64,000 bases of DNA, from assembly GCF_009746125.1 (NCBI RefSeq), contig NZ_CP041352.1, positions 3,270,436-3,334,435 of the forward strand, written 5' to 3'. Source of the stretch: Casimicrobium huifangae. GTDB taxonomy: Bacteria; Pseudomonadota; Gammaproteobacteria; Burkholderiales; Casimicrobiaceae. This document shows positions 44,548 to 53,968 of this stretch, one piece after another (position 1 is the first letter of the stretch; every line of letters starts with the position of its first letter). The position numbers and the translations under genes are program-made. The notes under the pieces are model-generated. The model ran no database searches, was not told the origin of the DNA, and saw nothing but the letters and a program-made list of their open reading frames with translations.

Positions 44548-46200
44548 CTAAGGCGCGACGGTAAGCGAACAAGTGCTCGCCAGATGTGCCCGAATACTGG
44601 CCCACGTGGTGCGCGTTGCGCAGGGTGATACCGCGTTGGCGATCACTGCGTTTCCGCTGATTCCAAGCAAGGCGCGCAACAGCAGCACACCGTCGGTGGC
44701 CGCATCGACACTCGAGTCTCCGTCAATGTCGAGCTTTTGTGCAGTCAGGTGATTCGCTATGTCAGCGGCGACAATTCGTTGTGCCGAGAGTCCGAGTGCG
44801 CCAGCCGTCGCCGCATTGCCCGTCATTCCAAGCATCCAGCGCAGCATCAGCAACCCGTCGGTGACGCTCCCGACACTGCCGTTGTTGTCGGCATCAAGCG
44901 CACAAGTGACCGGTTGTCGTGCTGTCACCCCGGTTACCGACGCATTGGCGGTCACTGAGGCAAGTGTGAGGGCCGGAGCAAAGATGGTGTCGGTCTTGCG
45001 TGGGTACAGTCGCCCGGAAAAGCCATAGGGCACGGAGCAACTGTAGTTACCGCTGGCATCGCTAGTGGAACACGTAGCGCCGGCGCCGCCACAGAAGGTG
45101 ACGCCCCCAATCGCTGCGGCAGGGCCGGCAATGGTGCCCGTCACCGTCAACGGCCCCACCGCTGCCTGGCCCGAGTTGACATTGACCATCAGGGACGAAA
45201 CGTCAACCGCCTCAAAGTCGCTGCCGCGAATGAAATCAAGCTCGTGCAATTCGTCGTTGTTCCAGCGATCGTCGGTAGCGCCAGAGATGTACCAGTTGCT
45301 GCCGTTGTCCGCGAGCATCATGCCGTACTTCTTGAGCGCCCGCAGGATGGTGATAGCCGTCGCCGACAGTGGCGGCATGCGCACTTCGGACACGCTGGCC
45401 TTGAGGCGAAAACGGGCGCCCATGGCCGGCACATTCGAGCTGGTGTTGCTCGATGCATAGTGCCGCGCTGGCCAGTCGAACGCGCGCCGCGTCACCTGTG
45501 CGGTAAAGCGGACTGCATGTGCAATCTCGCCAGCGGCCACCTCGTCGTAGCGGATCAGCCCCGGCAGGATGGGCAAGCCAGCAGCATCAGCAGAGTTCCA
45601 GGTCGCTGGACGTAACGCGTGCGAATTGAGATCCCACACTGCGCCGGAGTAACCTGTCCAGCTGGCAGGCGCAGCGGGATAGGCTGGCGACTGGTTCAGG
45701 ACGCCCACCTCGTAGAGCTTGCAGGTGCCGCGATCAATAACGATCCCGTGGCGGTCACCAGACGGGAATGCAGCGCCACCTTCGATGGGGATGTTGGGCG
45801 GAATTGGATACGGACCTGGATCGCTCTCGTCAGCCACGTCAAATGTGATCGGCACCATTGGCTGGCCGGCCGGCACCGTAGTGAACGGAATGCCCATTGG
45901 CCGCCCCTGATAAAGGCCGGAGCCAAAGTCCAGATGCAGACCTGCGTTAATGCCGATACTGGCGACAAAGTTGGCCGAATTACCGTGGACTGGCAGTGTG
46001 TCGACCGGTACGTTCCAGATGCTGTTGGCCGGAAAGATCGGGCAGCCACCGATGACAGGCGCCGCGCCGTTGGCGCCCGAAGTCGCAGTCATCAGCACCA
46101 GTGATGTCAATAGCGCTCGCGCAAACCAGAACGCCCCATGATCGGGAATTGCATCCCCTCTGTTGGCGCTGCACGCGAGTGAGCCAAATTTCGAATTCAT
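44548..46200 (-). CDS. Secreted protein with two C-terminal EF-hand/dockerin-like modules
   Basis: A 550-residue exported protein. A signal-like helix lies near 37-53 (ALLTSLVLMTATSG). A large unrecognised N-terminal domain follows (about 55-350; CPIFPANSIWNVPVDTLP, FPSGDRHGIVIDRGTCKLYEV, VRFTAQVTRRAF), then a carboxypeptidase-regulatory/Ig-like stretch (VTGTIAGPAAAIGGVTFCGG). Two EF-hand-like modules end the protein (LDADNNGSVGSVTDGLLMLRWMLG and LDIDGDSSVDAATDGVLLLRALLG). The closing CATRTTWASIRAHL segment matches the end of the delta-60 protein. ATG 46200 is favoured over 46275. Calcium-stabilised surface or secreted role inferred. Confidence 0.8.
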   Translation of the reverse strand: MNSKFGSLACSANRGDAIPDHGAFWFARALLTSLVLMTATSGANGAAPVIGGCPIFPANSIWNVPVDTLPVHGNSANFVASIGINAGLHLDFGSGLYQGRPMGIPFTTVPAGQPMVPITFDVADESDPGPYPIPPNIPIEGGAAFPSGDRHGIVIDRGTCKLYEVGVLNQSPAYPAAPASWTGYSGAVWDLNSHALRPATWNSADAAGLPILPGLIRYDEVAAGEIAHAVRFTAQVTRRAFDWPARHYASSNTSSNVPAMGARFRLKASVSEVRMPPLSATAITILRALKKYGMMLADNGSNWYISGATDDRWNNDELHELDFIRGSDFEAVDVSSLMVNVNSGQAAVGPLTVTGTIAGPAAAIGGVTFCGGAGATCSTSDASGNYSCSVPYGFSGRLYPRKTDTIFAPALTLASVTANASVTGVTARQPVTCALDADNNGSVGSVTDGLLMLRWMLGMTGNAATAGALGLSAQRIVAADIANHLTAQKLDIDGDSSVDAATDGVLLLRALLGISGNAVIANAVSPCATRTTWASIRAHLASTCSLTVAP

Positions 46201-46320
46201 GCCAATAGCATATCGCGATATTTGCCCTGCGAGAATCATCGCAATCATTGATGAGACGAAAGACGTAATTTGCACCGCAATCCATGCAGTACCGGGAAAT
46301 GTAGTCTTGGGGTCAGCCGC

Positions 46321-47091
46321 TCACCGCACGTCCAATAAAGCCGGAAGCACATCGCCCGCAGAGCCTTCAAGCCAGCAGGTGGCTTCGCGATTCGAAGCCG
46401 ACAGGTTCGGGTCGACAACGATCACGGCTGCGCCCTGACGGCCTGCCCGTCGAACCAGCGAGGCCGCAGGTTCAACAACGCCCGATGTTCCAACCACCAC
46501 AAACGTATCGGCAGTTTGCGCAAGCCGGGTCGCGCGGTCAAACGCAGCGGAAGGCAACGACTCGCCAAACCAGACAACGCCAGGCCGCACGGGGCCGCCG
46601 CACAATGCGCAAGGCGGCGGGCGGAGCCGGCGTCCGCCCTCGGGCTCATCAGGAATCATGTTGATCAGTTCCGGCGGCGCCGGCGTCGCGCACGCGAAGC
46701 AGCGCGGGGCGAGAATGCTGCCGTGCAAGTGCACGACATCTTCGCTGCCTGCACGCTCATGCAGGTCGTCGACGTTTTGTGTCACCACGTGGACGGCACG
46801 TGGCCTGACATTCGTGGTGAACGCTGCAATCGCGCGATGCCCGGCGTTGGGCGCCGCCTGCATCACCTTCTGTCGCCGCCATTCGTACCAGCCCCAAACC
46901 AGTTCTGGATCGGACTCGAAGCCTTCGGCAGAGGCCAGTAACGCCGGATCGAACCGTTCCCACAGACCGGTCAGCGCATCGCGAAACGTCGGAATGCCGC
47001 TTTCGGCGGACATGCCGGCGCCAGTGAAAAAGACGATGTGCCCGGCACGATGGATCGCATCACGCGCGGCTGACAGTGTGGCTGGATCCAT
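46321..47091 (-). CDS. Sirtuin NAD-dependent protein deacylase (CobB-like)
   Basis: A 256-residue sirtuin. The NAD-binding GAGMSAESGIPTFR, catalytic HGSILAPRCFAC with the general-base His, TQNVDDLHERAG and VVGTSGVVEPAAS are present. Zinc is held by C-F-A-C and C-A-L-C pairs. YEWRRQ supplies the Tyr-x-x-Arg pair that reads succinyl/malonyl groups in class III sirtuins (SIRT5, CobB), so desuccinylase as well as deacetylase activity is likely. It begins just left of the transketolase remnant. Confidence 0.93.
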   Translation of the reverse strand: MDPATLSAARDAIHRAGHIVFFTGAGMSAESGIPTFRDALTGLWERFDPALLASAEGFESDPELVWGWYEWRRQKVMQAAPNAGHRAIAAFTTNVRPRAVHVVTQNVDDLHERAGSEDVVHLHGSILAPRCFACATPAPPELINMIPDEPEGGRRLRPPPCALCGGPVRPGVVWFGESLPSAAFDRATRLAQTADTFVVVGTSGVVEPAASLVRRAGRQGAAVIVVDPNLSASNREATCWLEGSAGDVLPALLDVR

Positions 47092-47141
47092 ACGGGGCTC
47101 CTTGTGGCCAGCAGTCTATCGCCGCACGCCAGGACGCAGCC

Positions 47142-47478
47142 CTAATGTGCGAGCAGACGCTTTGCCTCCGCCATGATCGCAGGACTGTAATGCCAAACTT
47201 TTCGTAGAGCGCATCTGCCGGGCCAGAGGCGCCGAATCCGCTCATCCCTATGAAGCCACCACACGTGCCAAGATAGGCATCCCAGCCCATGCGGCAAGCG
47301 ACTTCGACCGCGATACGCGCTCCGCTGCCGAGTGTGGCTGCACGATAGACTGCATCCTGTCGGCCGAACAATTCCCAGCACGGTAGTGACACCACGGCGC
47401 AACCGATACCCTGGTCTTCCAGTGTCGCTCTCGCCTGCACCGCTAGCAGCATCTCTGAGCCGGTAGCCAGCAAGTCGG
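47142..47478 (-). pseudogene. Transketolase C-terminal remnant (frameshifted, N-terminally truncated)
   Basis: Reading from about 47478 leftwards, the minus strand encodes DLLATGSEMLLAVQARATLE, VVSLPCWELFGRQDAVYRAA, GGFIGMSGFGASGPADALYE and KFGIT, the last ~100 residues of a full-length transketolase. After KFGIT a one-base deletion shifts the frame; the true end AIMAEAKRLLAH is readable in the next frame and stops at 47142. The catalytic and TPP-binding parts are absent. The break coincides with the break of the opposite-strand fragment, so this is a rearrangement remnant. Confidence 0.85.
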
Positions 47479-47479
47479 T

Positions 47480-48211
47480 CCGGCGCCATTCGCCACCACG
47501 TACGCTGTGTTCGGGACGCGGCGGGCTTACGACTTCATTCGTCAATTGATCGCCGAAGAGAATCTCAACCTCAAGATCTGCTGTGCGTTGCCGGGTTTGA
47601 CGACAGGCTACGGTCCCAGCCATCAGGCGACGGAAGACCTAGCGATGATGCTGGCCATCCCCGGACTCACGGTGGTCGCCCCCAGGGACGCGCTCGACAT
47701 CGAGCAGGCTGTACCGCAGATTGGGGCACATCAGGGGGCCGTCTGCATGCGGCTTCTGCGTGGGCAGGTACCGCTGGTGCTGGATGAGTACGACTACAAG
47801 TCTGAATTGGGCAGCGCCAAGCGCTTGCGCGGTGGCAATGACGCACTGGTGATTTCCAGCGGCTTGATGACAATGCTCACGCTTGAGGTCGCAAAGCAAC
47901 TCGAAGCGGATGGCATCAAGGTCGCCGCACCGCACTGCCCGACCATCAAGCCACTGGATGAGGCCGCCGTCCTCGCTGAAGCGCGGCAGCCCGGCCGTGT
48001 AGTGGTGGTCACAGAAGACCACTCAGTCATGGGTGGTCTAGGTGAAGCTGTGGCAAGGCTGCTGATGCGCAAAGGCGTCATGCCTGCGCGCTTCCGCATG
48101 CTGGCATTGCCTGACGCGTTCCTCGACGCTGGCGCATTGCCCACGCTGCACGACCGCTATGGCATTTCTGCCGAGAAGATGGCGGCGTCGATCAAGAGCT
48201 GTCTCAAATAG
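47480..48211 (+). pseudogene. Transketolase-family C-terminal subunit, 5'-truncated
   Basis: Homology to the pyrimidine-binding/C-terminal half of split transketolases starts at about 47480 (PFATTYAVFGTRRAYDFI). It runs through GLTTGYGPSHQATEDLAMML, VTEDHSVMGGLGEAVARLL and DRYGISAEKMAASIKSCLK to the stop. About 75-80 N-terminal residues including the glutamate region that activates TPP are missing; an in-frame stop lies at 47456. A GTG at 47507 could start translation of a ~234-residue stub. The reading frame itself is undamaged, so decay is recent or the stub is still made. Confidence 0.8.
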
Positions 48212-48265
48212 CCCGTTTTCAGCAGATCGCCCTGCACGAGCCGCTTGTTTCGCGCGCGAAGGCGT

Positions 48266-49390
48266 TCACCAGCCGCCAAAGCGCGGCCAGGTAACCACGT
48301 CCTTGGCCGAATCAAGGGCAACATATTCTGGAAACTGGGCCGCCGTGGCGCAAGCGTGATTCGGCAGGATGCGCAATTGCGTCCCGACGGGAAAGCGCTT
48401 CGCGATGTCACCGTCGATACCACCGACACGCGCGATGATGCCGTGTTCCTGATTTGCGCCTTCGACGATGTATCCGTCAACCGGCACGCAGTTGAGGTCG
48501 CAGACCTGGCCGTAGCCATAGTCGTGCGTCTGCTTCTGCGTCCCCCGGTCGCGGCTCATCGCCATCCAGCCGGCGTCAACCAGCGCCCAGCCTTTCTCTT
48601 TCTGGTGACCGATCACGGTTGTCAGCACCGACAACGCAACGTCGTCCATGCTCGCTACACCGATGTTGGTCATCACCAGGTCGTGAAAAACATACACCCC
48701 GGCGCGCACCTCGGTCACCCCTTCGAGATGTTTCGCCGAGAGCGCAGTGGGCGTCGATCCCACGCTCACGTTCGGACACGGCAGCGTGGCAGCACGCAGG
48801 CGCTCGGCGGCAAGCACGCAGCGTGAGCGTTCCTGCTCCGCCATGGCTGCAAGGGCCTCCGGGGTATTGAGTTCGTAGCTGGCGCCCGCGTGCGTCATCA
48901 CACCGCCCAGGACCATACCACCTTCGTGCAGGGTGCGACCGACGGCGATCAGCTCATCGCCATCCGGTTTCAGGCCGGCGCGATGACCGTCGGTATCGAG
49001 TTCAAGCCACACTTCGAAAATGTGCCGGTGCTCGCGCCCGAAATCGACGATAGCCTGCGCAGCCTCAACGCTATCGACGATGATCTTGAGATCACACCCC
49101 TGGTCCCGTAGCGCTCGCACCTGCGGCAGCTTCACCGCCGCCATCCCGACCGCGTAAAGGATGTCGCTAATACCCGCTGCAAAAAACTGTTCGGCTTCCT
49201 TAAGCGTTGATACCGTGATACCGCTGGCGCCTGCCGCAATCTGCCGGAGCACAACCTCCAGGCATTTGCTCGTCTTCACATGCGGGCGCAGCTTGACGCC
49301 GAGCACCGTCATGCGCGACTGCATGGTCTCGATGTTGCGTCGCAAGCGGGTGAGGTCGAGTAGCGCGGCGGGAGTCGAAAGTTGAAGCAT
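48266..49390 (-). CDS. D-threonine aldolase / D-serine dehydratase family PLP enzyme (DSD1-like)
   Basis: A 374-residue fold-type III (alanine-racemase-like) enzyme. PLP attaches to K39 in RPHVKTSK. The barrel continues with GITVSTLKEAEQF, FEVWLELDTDGHRAGLKPDG and VSVGSTPTA. The C-terminal domain ends with the metal-binding LPNHACATAAQF (His and Cys ligands). Members cleave D-threo-3-hydroxyamino acids to glycine plus an aldehyde or dehydrate D-serine, needing a divalent metal. Substrate is unresolved. It converges on the truncated transketolase gene. Confidence 0.92.
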   Translation of the reverse strand: MLQLSTPAALLDLTRLRRNIETMQSRMTVLGVKLRPHVKTSKCLEVVLRQIAAGASGITVSTLKEAEQFFAAGISDILYAVGMAAVKLPQVRALRDQGCDLKIIVDSVEAAQAIVDFGREHRHIFEVWLELDTDGHRAGLKPDGDELIAVGRTLHEGGMVLGGVMTHAGASYELNTPEALAAMAEQERSRCVLAAERLRAATLPCPNVSVGSTPTALSAKHLEGVTEVRAGVYVFHDLVMTNIGVASMDDVALSVLTTVIGHQKEKGWALVDAGWMAMSRDRGTQKQTHDYGYGQVCDLNCVPVDGYIVEGANQEHGIIARVGGIDGDIAKRFPVGTQLRILPNHACATAAQFPEYVALDSAKDVVTWPRFGGW

Positions 49391-49519
49391 GGTGGCCCTG
49401 CTTTTGCGGTTTGCGGCTCAATGTTAGTGTGATCCGGTCGGGCGACGTCGCGAACCCGTTGGTAATCCGTTGGTTGGTCACCCATAGACTGCAGGCAGTC
49501 GAATCAGTCCTGACAACTT

Positions 49520-51208
49520 ATGAAGTTCAGTCCGCGTTGGCGCCATTTCGCCCTGGCCGCCCTTGCCTATGCCACCGGCGTTAACGCAACAACCATTACG
49601 GTCACGTCCGTAGCCGACGGCATTGCCACCGGGGTCGGGTGCACGCTGCGCGCTGCGATCGAAGCCGCCAATACCGATACCGCTGTTGGAGATTGCCCAG
49701 CCGGCTCAGGAGGCGATGTCATCGCATTCAATATCGCAGGCGCCGGCGTCCATACCATTCTTCCAGCGACGCCGTTGCCGAGCGTCACGCAGTCGCTGAC
49801 CATCGACGGCTATTCCCAACCCGGCAGCGCACCGAACACGCTGCCTGCCGGACAGGGCAGCAACGCGCAGCTTCGCATCGAAATCGATGCTGCGAACATC
49901 GGCAACGCTGCCGCCCTGTCGGTGGTTGGCCCCGCCGCAAATGTGACGACCATCCGCGGTCTCGCCATCACCTCCAGCGGTGCAGCGGTGTGCTGCGCGC
50001 AACGTGGAATCCTGTTGAGCAACGTCAGTTTCGTCTGGATACAGGGCAATTTCATCGGTATCGCGCCTGATGGCGTAACCGCTAAAGGATTGGGTGCGGG
50101 CGGCGTATTCCTGAGCACACCAACGCGGCAGGTGACGATCGGATCGGACGCTTTTGTGCCGACACCGCTCGCGGCAGAAATGAATGTCATTTCCGGCAAT
50201 CGTGGTCCCGGCATTCAGGGCAACGGCAGCACCGCCAATCTGTGGATTCGAGGTAACCTGCTGGGCACCAATGCTGCCGGGGTCGCAGCCGTGCCTAACG
50301 TCGGTGCCGGCATTCAGATGTCGGGGATACTGGCGGGCAATGCCATGTGGAACGACAACCTGATTACCCACAACACCATTTCCGGCAATCTGGGTGGAGT
50401 GGCTCTTTCCGAGTCGCGTCAGATCGACTTTTCATTCAACCGTATCGGGGTCGCTGCCGACGGTGTATCGCCCCTGCCCAACACCGGCCGTGGTCTCGAC
50501 ATCGGCGATAACCCCTTCTCCAGCCCGAGCACGACGACGACAGTACGGGTGGCCAACAACACGATTGCCAACAATACCGGCGGCGGGCTGCTGATTTACC
50601 GAGCCAACGCGGCCAACACTGTCAACGGCATGAGACTGGTTGCCAACGCGCTCTACAACAACACCGGATACAACCTTGACCTTTCGGCTACATCCACGTC
50701 CGATGGACCAACGATGAACGACGCAGGCGACAGCGACCAGGGCGCTAACGCGCTGCAGAATGCTCCCAACATAAGCGCAGTCACAGCCAACGGCTCGACG
50801 CTCAGCATCACCTGGAATCTCGCGACCAATCCTTCGGCCGCAACCTTCATCGCGGACTTCTTCCACTCGCCGACCTGCGTCGCCGGTGCCCCGGTGGCGG
50901 CGCGGACTTTCATCAACAGCAGCCAGATCACGACTAACGCCCAGGGCAACTACACAGGCATGCCGACCTTTGCCTCTGCGCTGACCAACGGATTCGTCGT
51001 TGCCACCGTCACCGCAGACTCGAGTGGCAATTCATCAGAGCTCTCCAACTGTTTCCCGATTACTTCGCTTGTCCAGCAAGCTGTGGCATCTCCTGCCGTA
51101 CCGGTACCGACGACGAACGCATCGTTCGCTCAGGTGATTCTCAGCCTCCTCATCGGTGTCTCTGCGCTCGCATCGAGGCAAGATCGCGACCGGAGCGCCC
51201 TGCGATGA
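49520..51208 (+). CDS. CSLREA-type secreted beta-helix protein with VPxPT sorting-like tail
   Basis: A 562-residue exported protein. The signal peptide (about 1-23) is followed by VTSVADG...CTLRAAIEAANT, the CSLREA-family start. A parallel beta-helix of Asn/Gly-rich rungs fills about 60-470 (IRGLAITSSGAAV, NVISGNRGPGIQGNGS, NTISGNLGGVALSES). The C-terminus VPVPTTNASFAQVILSLLIG + R-rich tail resembles IPTL-type surface-sorting signals: a Pro motif, a hydrophobic helix and basic residues. It heads a tight four-gene operon; its stop overlaps the next start (ATGA, 51205-51208). Confidence 0.87.
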   Translation: MKFSPRWRHFALAALAYATGVNATTITVTSVADGIATGVGCTLRAAIEAANTDTAVGDCPAGSGGDVIAFNIAGAGVHTILPATPLPSVTQSLTIDGYSQPGSAPNTLPAGQGSNAQLRIEIDAANIGNAAALSVVGPAANVTTIRGLAITSSGAAVCCAQRGILLSNVSFVWIQGNFIGIAPDGVTAKGLGAGGVFLSTPTRQVTIGSDAFVPTPLAAEMNVISGNRGPGIQGNGSTANLWIRGNLLGTNAAGVAAVPNVGAGIQMSGILAGNAMWNDNLITHNTISGNLGGVALSESRQIDFSFNRIGVAADGVSPLPNTGRGLDIGDNPFSSPSTTTTVRVANNTIANNTGGGLLIYRANAANTVNGMRLVANALYNNTGYNLDLSATSTSDGPTMNDAGDSDQGANALQNAPNISAVTANGSTLSITWNLATNPSAATFIADFFHSPTCVAGAPVAARTFINSSQITTNAQGNYTGMPTFASALTNGFVVATVTADSSGNSSELSNCFPITSLVQQAVASPAVPVPTTNASFAQVILSLLIGVSALASRQDRDRSALR

Positions 51209-52101
51209 GGGCCGCCCTCGCCAGCCGGAGTCGCATGTCGGGCAGCGTTGCAATGCTGATGACCGTCTCGGCAATGGCGTTGCTATCGCCGACGCCGCTG
51301 CTGGCAAGCAGTGTTGAAGGCGCCTGGCGTATTACCCGAGTTGCTCCGCTATCCGGAGAGAGCAGCACAACCGCGCGTAACTCGCTGATAGGCCAGGCGG
51401 TACGATTTGCGAATGGCCGGGTTGCCGGCCCTGCTCCGTTGTCATGCGAACAGGCGACGTGGGAGACCAACCTCTCGCCACCTGAAGGCTTGTTCGAGGG
51501 CAATTTCTCGCAGAGCAGCCACGGAGCAGCCAAAAGTCAGGCGTTGGTACATGGTCTTTGGCGCTTTCCCATTCCAGGCTATACGTTGTCGTGCAGCAGC
51601 GGCCTTTTTCACTTGCATCGACCCGAGCGCGCAACGCTGCTGACAGCGATTGATGGACAGGTGTGGACACTGCAACGCTTGTCGCCACAACTGCTCGCTG
51701 CAAATACGCCGGAATCTGTGGTTCAGGAATTGCTCGAGAACTGGCTCAATCCCCCGGCCGGTTTCGAACCAGCGGCCTTGAGCCGTGTTGAGCGATGGTT
51801 GACGCCAAAGCTCCAGCGCCTCATTTCCGTCTATTTTTCAGTGCCCGGCAAACCCGACGACGCCCCCGCAATCAACGGCGATCCATTCACCGATAGTCAG
51901 GAAGCCCCTGCCCGATTCGTCGTTTCCTCAGCCAACCTCAATCCATCCAGAACCGTCGCCCGCGTTCGTGTGCAACTCATTGATGGCAATCGTGTACGCA
52001 GCATTCAGTATCTGCTCCAAAGGCATGGCGACCGTTGGCAAGTTGATGACGTTCACTATCCTAACCGTCGCTCGATGAGCGCACTCCTCAGCAATCCATA
52101 A
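51205..52101 (+). CDS. Exported protein of unknown function (beta-helix operon, gene 2)
   Basis: A 298-residue protein with a signal peptide (SVAMLMTVSAMALLSPTPLLAS, about 13-35). The N-terminal half (VEGAWRITRVAPLSG, QAVRFANGRVAGPAPLSCEQ, HGLWRFPIPGYTLSCSSG) looks like a lipocalin-style META-type barrel with two Cys. The C-terminal half (VQELLENWLN, LTPKLQRLISVYF, RWQVDDVHYP) resembles the DUF3828/NTF2-like helix-plus-sheet domains. Assignments are tentative. Coupled to the beta-helix gene by a 4-bp overlap, it may process, anchor or inhibit a partner in the periplasm. Confidence 0.75.
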   Translation: MRAALASRSRMSGSVAMLMTVSAMALLSPTPLLASSVEGAWRITRVAPLSGESSTTARNSLIGQAVRFANGRVAGPAPLSCEQATWETNLSPPEGLFEGNFSQSSHGAAKSQALVHGLWRFPIPGYTLSCSSGLFHLHRPERATLLTAIDGQVWTLQRLSPQLLAANTPESVVQELLENWLNPPAGFEPAALSRVERWLTPKLQRLISVYFSVPGKPDDAPAINGDPFTDSQEAPARFVVSSANLNPSRTVARVRVQLIDGNRVRSIQYLLQRHGDRWQVDDVHYPNRRSMSALLSNP

Positions 52102-52106
52102 CAACC

Positions 52107-53357
52107 ATGATTGACCGCATCACCCAACGTACAACGCGCCTGGCCCTTTTTGTCCTGGGTCTGCTTTCCGGGTCTGCATTCACGTCCGCGTGCGCAGCAG
52201 ACATTGTTTCCCGCCTCGACGCAGGAGGGGGCCTCACCGTGGAAGTGGGCGAGCAGCGCGGACGCACTTTCAACGCCAACTACGGATTCGTCAAGGTCAG
52301 CAATTTCGAACCGAAAGTCCTCTTTCAGGGTCGGCCGGTCGTGATAGGCGCCGGGGCATCGGGTAACCCTCTGTGGGATGCCTGGGTCATCCGATCGCCT
52401 GCCGGGCCGGCCGTGCTGGCAGTCAATCGTGAGGTATTTTTGGTCACGCTGCGCAACGGTCAGCCACACGCCGAACTGATTGCAAATGCCAAGGCAGACG
52501 CCGCTACGATTCAAGCGCTGGACGGCAAGGGCGGGCAGCCAGAGGCGGTCACCACCATTTATCAGCGCAATGACGTCAAGGACGCCCGCGAACTGCCTGG
52601 CGACAGGCTATACCTGATCAGCGGCAGCACTGTACTCGACGGTCGCACACTGCGCACCTCCAGGCTGGCGATCAGCAGCGCAGAAAGTCGCAGGCAGCGC
52701 GGTGAGTACAACCCCGAGCCGGGAAAGGCGCTGCTGCTCTCTCCGCGCAAGTCGAGAACAGCGCTGTTCGCCAGAGGCGACCAGAACCGCGTGGCCCTGG
52801 TTGTTGTTGATCTGGGCAGTGGCGAGGTGACGCAGCACCTCCCGATCGACCGCGATCAGACTTACCTGGGTGAACTGGACTACTACGCTGACGCCACCTG
52901 GGCCGCCCGCTACTTTGAATGGTCGAGCAGCGGAGGCGGCGAAGTACTTTCGCTACGGCGCAACGCGGCTGCGATACCGAAAATTGGTTGGCATTTGACG
53001 TCCGGCAATACACTCGACCATCGCTATCGCCTGCTCGCGGTCGAAACGTCAATGTTCGACACCTTTCTTGCCTACACGATGGCACAACACGGCGCGGTCA
53101 TGGACGGTGAATCTACCCGGGACAATTTCGGCCGAACCGCGAACATTCGTATCGGTAGCCGCACGTTGACGGTACGCTGGTCGAGGTTCGAAAGTCCGCC
53201 CAATTTCGGACATCTCGAAGTGAGTGTCAACCAGTACAAGCTCCGCGCACCGCTCCTCAACGAGCTGGACTTCCCGGAACTCATCGCCAGCCTTGCCAAC
53301 GGCTTCAATCGCGAGCTGGCTTCCGGCAAGCACCAGCAACTCATCCAGAAGGACTAG
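52107..53357 (+). CDS. Exported protein of unknown function (beta-helix operon, gene 3)
   Basis: A 416-residue protein with a signal peptide (ALFVLGLLSGSAFTSACAAD; the Cys near the end could also be lipidated). The mature part is beta-rich with no recognised domain. It has motifs such as LDAGGGLTVEVGEQRGRTF, LYLISGSTVLDGRTLRTSRL and LGELDYYADATWAARYFEW. An alternating strand pattern suggests a beta-propeller or sandwich. It starts 5 bp after gene 2 and is followed after 1 bp by a small membrane protein, so it is a firm operon member. Confidence 0.75.
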   Translation: MIDRITQRTTRLALFVLGLLSGSAFTSACAADIVSRLDAGGGLTVEVGEQRGRTFNANYGFVKVSNFEPKVLFQGRPVVIGAGASGNPLWDAWVIRSPAGPAVLAVNREVFLVTLRNGQPHAELIANAKADAATIQALDGKGGQPEAVTTIYQRNDVKDARELPGDRLYLISGSTVLDGRTLRTSRLAISSAESRRQRGEYNPEPGKALLLSPRKSRTALFARGDQNRVALVVVDLGSGEVTQHLPIDRDQTYLGELDYYADATWAARYFEWSSSGGGEVLSLRRNAAAIPKIGWHLTSGNTLDHRYRLLAVETSMFDTFLAYTMAQHGAVMDGESTRDNFGRTANIRIGSRTLTVRWSRFESPPNFGHLEVSVNQYKLRAPLLNELDFPELIASLANGFNRELASGKHQQLIQKD

Positions 53358-53358
53358 G

Positions 53359-53643
53359 ATGGACTTCGCACTCAAGATTCTTTACTACGCAACACAGACG
53401 ATTGCCTGCCTGATGGTCGGTTTCTTCTTCCTGGCTGCGGTATTTGGCGGCACCGGAGCCAACCGGATCGTTGCGCTCGGCAGCGGCCTGCTGTCGTTTG
53501 CGGCGCTGGGTTTTGGCGTCTATCTCGGGCACTTTTGCGATCGCTGGCTGGCCGGTACCGCTGTCGCAGCGCTGGGAGTGATCGTGTTTTTTGTTGCAAT
53601 GATTCTCGGTTCGTTGCTGTTCACAAACGTCCATTGGCAGTAG
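53359..53643 (+). CDS. Small membrane protein (beta-helix operon, gene 4)
   Basis: A 94-residue protein with three hydrophobic helices (about 9-30, 36-55 and 62-88: TIACLMVGFFFLAAVFGG, IVALGSGLLSFAALGFGVYL, AVAALGVIVFFVAMILGSLLF). No family recognised. ATG 53359 comes 1 bp after the previous stop, with GGACTAGG as the ribosome site. Its 3' end overlaps the end of the convergent 53621 gene by 23 bp. Confidence 0.75.
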   Translation: MDFALKILYYATQTIACLMVGFFFLAAVFGGTGANRIVALGSGLLSFAALGFGVYLGHFCDRWLAGTAVAALGVIVFFVAMILGSLLFTNVHWQ

Positions 53644-53968
53644 CAACGAAAAAGAGGATTTCGCGTTCACCAATCTCGTAGCGCCAGTGTGGCGCCTGTT
53701 CGCGTTGTGTGCAGCGGGCCACGAAATCAAGAACGTCATGACGCTGATCCGCTGCCAGGCCGGTTGCTTTGGACCAATGTGCGCTGTCCGGCACGTGAAC
53801 GATCAGCCCCACATCGCCACCGCCCATTTCGCAACAGAAACGCAGCGAGCAGCTGTCATCTTCGTAATGGATTGAGCCGTCACGCAAACTGCCTTGAAAA
53901 CGCACCCGGCGGCCGAACGCATGCTTAAGTCGGGCCGCAGCGGTCGCCCTGATCTCCTGCTCATTCAC
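53621..53968 (-). CDS. Small hypothetical protein
   Basis: A 115-residue protein beginning with a helix (VNEQEIRATAAARLKHAFGRRVRF) and continuing as a beta-rich domain with several Cys (CSLRFCCEMGGGD). GTG 53968 is chosen because GGGAGAGG lies 5 nt upstream; the open frame continues to 54064 without a better site. No family recognised. It is convergent with the beta-helix operon. The ~330-bp gap 53969-54297 to its right contains only unconvincing small frames. Confidence 0.6.
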   Translation of the reverse strand: MNEQEIRATAAARLKHAFGRRVRFQGSLRDGSIHYEDDSCSLRFCCEMGGGDVGLIVHVPDSAHWSKATGLAADQRHDVLDFVARCTQREQAPHWRYEIGEREILFFVATANGRL

